Below the pieces are notes generated by a model. The model did not search any database, was not told where the DNA came from, and worked only from the letters and a program-made list of their open reading frames with translations. A stretch of DNA of 64,000 nucleotides, taken from contig OY282353.1 of the NCBI GenBank assembly GCA_958295465.1, positions 5,013,001 to 5,077,000 on the forward strand, read 5' to 3'. The stretch comes from an uncultured Gammaproteobacteria bacterium (GTDB lineage Bacteria > Pseudomonadota > Gammaproteobacteria > HK1). Each line of letters begins with the position of its first letter. Positions within the stretch are counted from its first letter, which is position 1. Position numbers and translations under genes: made by a program. Positions 60,309 to 64,000 of this stretch are shown piece after piece.

Positions 60309-61654
60309 TCCGGATGCACCTCGGCGAAGCGGCCGCGGCGCTCGGTCTCCGGGCGGCCGGGGGGGACGTCGTGTTTCACGGGGTCAGCACCGACTCGCGT
60401 ACCACCTCCCGGGGCGCGTTGTTCGTTGCCGTGCGCGGGCCGAGATTCGATGGTCACGACTTCATCGGCGACGCGCGGCGGCGCGGCGCGGCGGCGTTCC
60501 TGGGCGAACGTGTACCGGGCGATTCGATGCCGTTCATTCTCGCGCGCGATTCGGTGCGGGCACTCGGCGATCTCGCCGCGGCGTGGAGGAACCGCTTCCG
60601 CGATCTTCTCCTGGTCGGGATCACCGGAAGCAACGGCAAGACGACGGTCAAGGAAATGGCCGCCGCGATCTTCCGGACCTCGGGTCCGGTCTCCGCCACC
60701 CGCGGCAACCTCAACAACGAGATCGGCGTCCCGCTCACGTTGTGCGACTTCGATGCCGGGCATCGCGCGGCGGTGGTCGAACTCGGAGCGAATCATCGTG
60801 GCGAGATTGCCGCGCTCACCACCCTGGTTCGGCCGTCGGTCGGGGTCGTCACCCAATGCGCGCCGGCGCATCTCGAAGGATTCGGGAGCATCGAAGGCGT
60901 CGCCCGCGCCAAGGGGGAGTTGTTGGAGCACCTGCCTGACGATGCGGCGGCGGTCGTCAACGCCGACGACCCGTACGCGGGACTGTGGCGGGAGCTGGCG
61001 CAGCCCCGCCGTTGCATCTCGTTCGGCGCCGGCGCCGATGCGGACGTGCAGGTGCGGGCGGCATCCGGCGCGGGGGGAAGGCTGGTCTCGCTCGGCACGC
61101 CGGTGGGGGAAGTGACGATCGATCTCGCCCTTCCCGGTGCGCATAACGCGCTCAACGCCGGCGCGGCGGCAGCGGCGGCGATCGCCGCGGGCGCAAGCCT
61201 CGACGCCATCCGCGACGGTCTCGCCACCGTGCGGCCGGCGAAGGGGCGTCTGGAGTCGAAGCGTGGCCCGCGGGGCGCCGAGATCATCGACGACACCTAC
61301 AACGCCAACCCCGTTTCGCTCCAGGCCGGGCTCCTGGTGCTCGCCGAGAAGCCCGCGCCGCGTTGGCTCGTGCTCGGCGACATGGCCGAGCTCGGCCCCG
61401 ACGGCGCGAGCCTTCATGCCGAAGCGGGCCGCCGCGCGAGGCGTCACGGGGTGGAGCGCATGCTCGCGGTCGGGGACCTCAGTGTCGAAGCAGCGCGTGC
61501 GTTCGGCGGCGGCGCGACCCACTTCGAAGACTGGACCGCCCTGGTCGAACGGCTCCGGGAGGAGCTCCCGGGTGGCGCGGCGGTGCTCGTCAAGGGATCC
61601 CGTTCGATGGCGATGGAGCGCGTGGTGGACGCGATCGCGGAGCGGGCGCACTGA
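60299..61654 (+). CDS. murF: UDP-MurNAc-pentapeptide synthetase MurF
   Basis: A 451-residue Mur ligase: GVSTDSRTTSRGALFVAVRG, ATP loop GITGSNGKTTVKEM (about residue 107), TRGNLNNEIGVPLTL, VELGANHRGEIA and IDDTYNANPVSLQAGL. It adds D-Ala-D-Ala. The ATG at 60299 overlaps murE by 10 bp, and the stop overlaps the mraY start by one base. Confidence 0.95.
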   Translation: MAVIRMHLGEAAAALGLRAAGGDVVFHGVSTDSRTTSRGALFVAVRGPRFDGHDFIGDARRRGAAAFLGERVPGDSMPFILARDSVRALGDLAAAWRNRFRDLLLVGITGSNGKTTVKEMAAAIFRTSGPVSATRGNLNNEIGVPLTLCDFDAGHRAAVVELGANHRGEIAALTTLVRPSVGVVTQCAPAHLEGFGSIEGVARAKGELLEHLPDDAAAVVNADDPYAGLWRELAQPRRCISFGAGADADVQVRAASGAGGRLVSLGTPVGEVTIDLALPGAHNALNAGAAAAAAIAAGASLDAIRDGLATVRPAKGRLESKRGPRGAEIIDDTYNANPVSLQAGLLVLAEKPAPRWLVLGDMAELGPDGASLHAEAGRRARRHGVERMLAVGDLSVEAARAFGGGATHFEDWTALVERLREELPGGAAVLVKGSRSMAMERVVDAIAERAH

Positions 61655-62736
61655 TGCTGCTCGCTCTGACCGAATGGCTGGCCGCGGAATACAGTGGATT
61701 CAACGTCTTCCAGTACCTCACCCTGCGCGCCATCCTCGGGGCGCTGACCGCGCTGGCGATCTCGCTCGTCGTCGGGCCATACGTGATTCGCGGGCTCAGC
61801 CGGTCGCGGATCGGTCAGACGGTGCGCGACGACGGCCCGCAGTCCCATCTCTCCAAGACCGGCACCCCGACCATGGGTGGGGCGCTCATCCTCATCGCCG
61901 TCTCCGCCAGCACCCTCCTGTGGGCCGATCTGGGGAACCGGTTCGTGTGGGTGGTGCTGATCGTCACGCTCCTGTTCGGAGCGATCGGCTGGGCCGACGA
62001 CTACCGCAAGCTCGTTCGCGGCGATCCGAAAGGTCTGCCGGCGAGGTACAAGTATTTCTGGCAATCGGCCATCGGCCTCGGATGCGCCGTCTTTCTCTAC
62101 CACACCGCGCGGCTTCCCGTCGAAACCCAGCTCATCGTCCCCTTCTTCAAGAACTTCATACTCGATCTCGGCTGGGGATACGTGGTGCTCACGTACTTCG
62201 TCATCGTCGGGTCCAGCAACGCGGTGAACCTCACCGACGGCCTCGACGGCCTCGCGATCCTCCCCACCGTGATGGTCGCGGGGGCGCTCGGAATCTTCGC
62301 CTACGTCACCGGACACAGCAACTTCTCGGGCTACCTCGGCTTTCCGTACATCGCCGGCGTCGGCGAGATCGTCGTCCTGTGCGGTTCGATCGTGGGAGCC
62401 GGACTCGGGTTCCTCTGGTACAACACCTACCCCGCGCAGGTCTTCATGGGCGACGTCGGCGCCCTCGCGCTCGGCGCCGCGCTCGGACTCATTGCCGTTC
62501 TCGCCCGTCAGGAGCTCGTGCTGCTGATCATGGGCGGGGTGTTCGTGATGGAGACGGCATCCGTCATCCTGCAGGTGGCGTCGTTCAAGCTGACCGGAAA
62601 GAGGATGTTCCGCATGGCGCCGCTGCACCATCACTTCGAGCTCAAGGGCTGGCCGGAGCCACGGGTGATCGTCCGCTTCTGGGTCATCACCGTGGTACTG
62701 GTCCTGGTCGGGCTGACGACGCTCAAGATCCGGTGA
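61654..62736 (+). CDS. mraY: Phospho-MurNAc-pentapeptide translocase MraY
   Basis: A 360-residue, ten-helix membrane enzyme, exactly the usual length. Landmarks: VRDDGPQSHLSKTGTPTMGGALI, WADDYRKL with the catalytic aspartates, SSNAVNLTDGLDGLAILP and GDVGALALGAALG, and the histidine motif MAPLHHHFELKGWPEPR. It transfers phospho-MurNAc-pentapeptide to undecaprenyl phosphate, making lipid I. Confidence 0.97.
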   Translation: MLLALTEWLAAEYSGFNVFQYLTLRAILGALTALAISLVVGPYVIRGLSRSRIGQTVRDDGPQSHLSKTGTPTMGGALILIAVSASTLLWADLGNRFVWVVLIVTLLFGAIGWADDYRKLVRGDPKGLPARYKYFWQSAIGLGCAVFLYHTARLPVETQLIVPFFKNFILDLGWGYVVLTYFVIVGSSNAVNLTDGLDGLAILPTVMVAGALGIFAYVTGHSNFSGYLGFPYIAGVGEIVVLCGSIVGAGLGFLWYNTYPAQVFMGDVGALALGAALGLIAVLARQELVLLIMGGVFVMETASVILQVASFKLTGKRMFRMAPLHHHFELKGWPEPRVIVRFWVITVVLVLVGLTTLKIR

Positions 62737-62743
62737 TCGGGTG

Positions 62744-64000
62744 ATGAACGCGCTCCGGATGGTCAACCCCGGCTCCATGAGCGGCGGGCGTACGCCCGCA
62801 TCGTCCGGTCACGCCCTCGTCGTCGGCCTGGGAGAGACGGGACTCTCGTGCGTGCGCCACCTTGCCGGCCTGCACAGAAAGGTCGTCGCGGTGGATTCGC
62901 GCCAGCGCCCTCCCCGCCTCGCGGCGGTCGAGTCGGAGTTCCCGGAGGTCGAGGTCCGTTGCGGTGGATTCGATGCGCCGGTGTTCGACACCGCCGCGGA
63001 GATCGTCGTGAGCCCGGGGGTATCGGTCCGGGAACCGGCGTTGCAGGCCGCGGCGGCGCGCGGCGTGCGGATCATCGGCGACATCGAGCTCTTCGCCCGA
63101 GCGGCCGATGCGCCGGTCGTCGCGATCACCGGATCGAACGGGAAGAGCACCGTCACGTCGCTCGTCTCGGCCATGGCGAAGCGCGGCGGGGTACGGGCCG
63201 GAAGCGGCGGAAACCTGGGACCGCCGGCGCTGTCGCTGCTCGGCCGGGGTTACGAGCTCTACGTGCTGGAGTTGTCCAGCTTCCAGCTCGAGACCACCAA
63301 CGCACTGCGTCCCGCCGCGGCCACCGTGTTGAACGTCAGCGCGGACCACCTGGATCGGTACGAGAGCTTCGACGAATACGTCGCGGCGAAACGTCGCGTG
63401 TTCAGCCGCGATACGGTGGTGGTCGCGAACCTCGACGATCCCCTGGCTTCACCGCTCGGCGCCGATCGAGGCTCGACCATCGGTTTCAGCACACGGGCGC
63501 GCCCGCAGGCACGGTGGTACGTCGAAGGGAGCGGGAGCGAGGCCCGGATCATGCGGCGCGGCGTACCGGTCATGCCGGTCGACTCGATCCCCATCGCGGG
63601 GATGCACAACGTCTCGAACGTGCTCGCCGCTTTCGCGCTCGGCGACGTGGTGGGGCTGGACGCCGGCGCCATGTCCGCGGCGGTCGAGGCCTGCGCCGGG
63701 CTGCCGCATCGTTGCGAGACGGTCGCCTCCCGTGGCGGCGTGTGCTGGATCAACGACTCCAAGGGTACGAACGTCGGTGCGACGGTGGCCGCCATCGACG
63801 GCGCCGGCGCGCAAGGACCGGTGGTCCTGATCGCCGGAGGGGTCGCCAAGGGAGCGGACTTTTCGCCGCTGCTTGCGACCGCGCGCCGCCACGTGAGGTG
63901 CGCGGTGCTCATCGGACGCGACGCCCCCCGTCTCGGTGCGACGCTGGGCCGGTGCACCGAGGTGCGGCACGCGCCGGACCTGGCCGCCGCCGTCGACGTC
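62744..64000 (+). CDS. murD: UDP-MurNAc-alanine D-glutamate ligase MurD (3' end outside window)
   Basis: The frame from ATG 62744 is open to the last base: 419 residues seen of an expected 440-450. Landmarks: LVVGLGETGLSCVRHL, VSPGVSVREPALQAA, ITGSNGKSTVTSL (ATP loop), LELSSFQLETT, LNVSADHLDRYESF, NDSKGTNVGATVAAI and LIAGGVAKGADF. It starts seven bases after mraY. The N-terminus is about 20 residues longer than usual; a second ATG at 62777 is also possible. Confidence 0.95.
   Translation, partial: MNALRMVNPGSMSGGRTPASSGHALVVGLGETGLSCVRHLAGLHRKVVAVDSRQRPPRLAAVESEFPEVEVRCGGFDAPVFDTAAEIVVSPGVSVREPALQAAAARGVRIIGDIELFARAADAPVVAITGSNGKSTVTSLVSAMAKRGGVRAGSGGNLGPPALSLLGRGYELYVLELSSFQLETTNALRPAAATVLNVSADHLDRYESFDEYVAAKRRVFSRDTVVVANLDDPLASPLGADRGSTIGFSTRARPQARWYVEGSGSEARIMRRGVPVMPVDSIPIAGMHNVSNVLAAFALGDVVGLDAGAMSAAVEACAGLPHRCETVASRGGVCWINDSKGTNVGATVAAIDGAGAQGPVVLIAGGVAKGADFSPLLATARRHVRCAVLIGRDAPRLGATLGRCTEVRHAPDLAAAVDV

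Noticed and set aside
1..64000. CRISPR arrays, integrase-bearing prophage or plasmid origin.
   Set aside because: No regularly spaced repeat array, no tyrosine or serine integrase, no rep gene and no iteron cluster were found. The phage-like genes at 18.5-23.6 kb are only remnants.

Overview
This is a high-GC stretch of a proteobacterial chromosome, almost certainly from a gammaproteobacterium. The evidence is gene content and order. lpoA, yraN, a YraP/DolP-like BON lipoprotein and rsmI sit beside rnpB and a mraZ-rsmH-ftsL-ftsI-murE-murF-mraY-murD division/cell-wall cluster, and a Rieske/cytochrome b/cytochrome c1 operon lies directly before sspA-sspB. uvrD, a cytochrome c5 and etfBA add to the picture. 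I cannot name the genus. All identifications rest on motifs, lengths and context read by eye; no database search was run.

Layout. 1-4400: end of a cupin gene, then a zinc-starvation module (znuB, znuC, znuA, a small secreted ORF, zur) with a Zur-like palindrome before znuCB. 4556-6231: SMUG-type DNA glycosylase and HAD phosphatase. 6316-7917: an intact IS with inverted ends and a 5-bp target duplication. 8242-14819: folK-folP fusion, DUF748 protein, uvrD, cytochrome c5. 15135-18487: tRNA-Arg(CCG), phasin, peroxiredoxin, etfBA. 18545-23627: accessory block with phage-type PP-loop and dioxygenase genes and a methyltransferase gene cut by an IS1380-family element. 23628-30073: DUF3501, Fe-S protein and rubrerythrin behind an Irr/PerR-like palindrome, then xseB-ispA, folE2, mazG. 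30157-34955: a decayed area holding a frameshifted tadC, a truncated tadB ending at a solo IS end, a HalD/BesD-like dioxygenase, remnants of an ATPase and of a luciferase-like gene, and an intact DUF4143 ATPase. 35044-45647: catabolic and accessory genes (carbamoylase/amidohydrolase, queuosine-precursor transporter, Asp/Glu/hydantoin racemase, LysR regulator, DUF1127, a UGA-containing SelW-like gene, epoxide hydrolase, ankyrin protein, FadN-like beta-oxidation enzyme). 45954-54020: petABC, sspAB, BON lipoprotein, yraN, lpoA, rsmI. 54262-64000: rnpB and the dcw cluster, running off the window inside murD.

The most notable finding is on the minus strand at 39815-40036. It is a SelW/Rdx-family gene of 73 codons with an in-frame UGA exactly at the second redox position of the CxxU motif. 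A two-part stem-loop of bacterial SECIS type follows immediately. An ordinary gene caller would end this protein after ten codons.

Other structure not explained by genes: a family of roughly 100-bp intergenic repeats (five loci, one of them split), two exactly bounded insertion sequences plus two solo IS ends, one of them at the breakpoint of the tad locus, an IS transposase whose ribosome binding site lies in a perfect hairpin, 10-bp-period repeats before mraZ that fit MraZ autoregulation, and several gene remnants.
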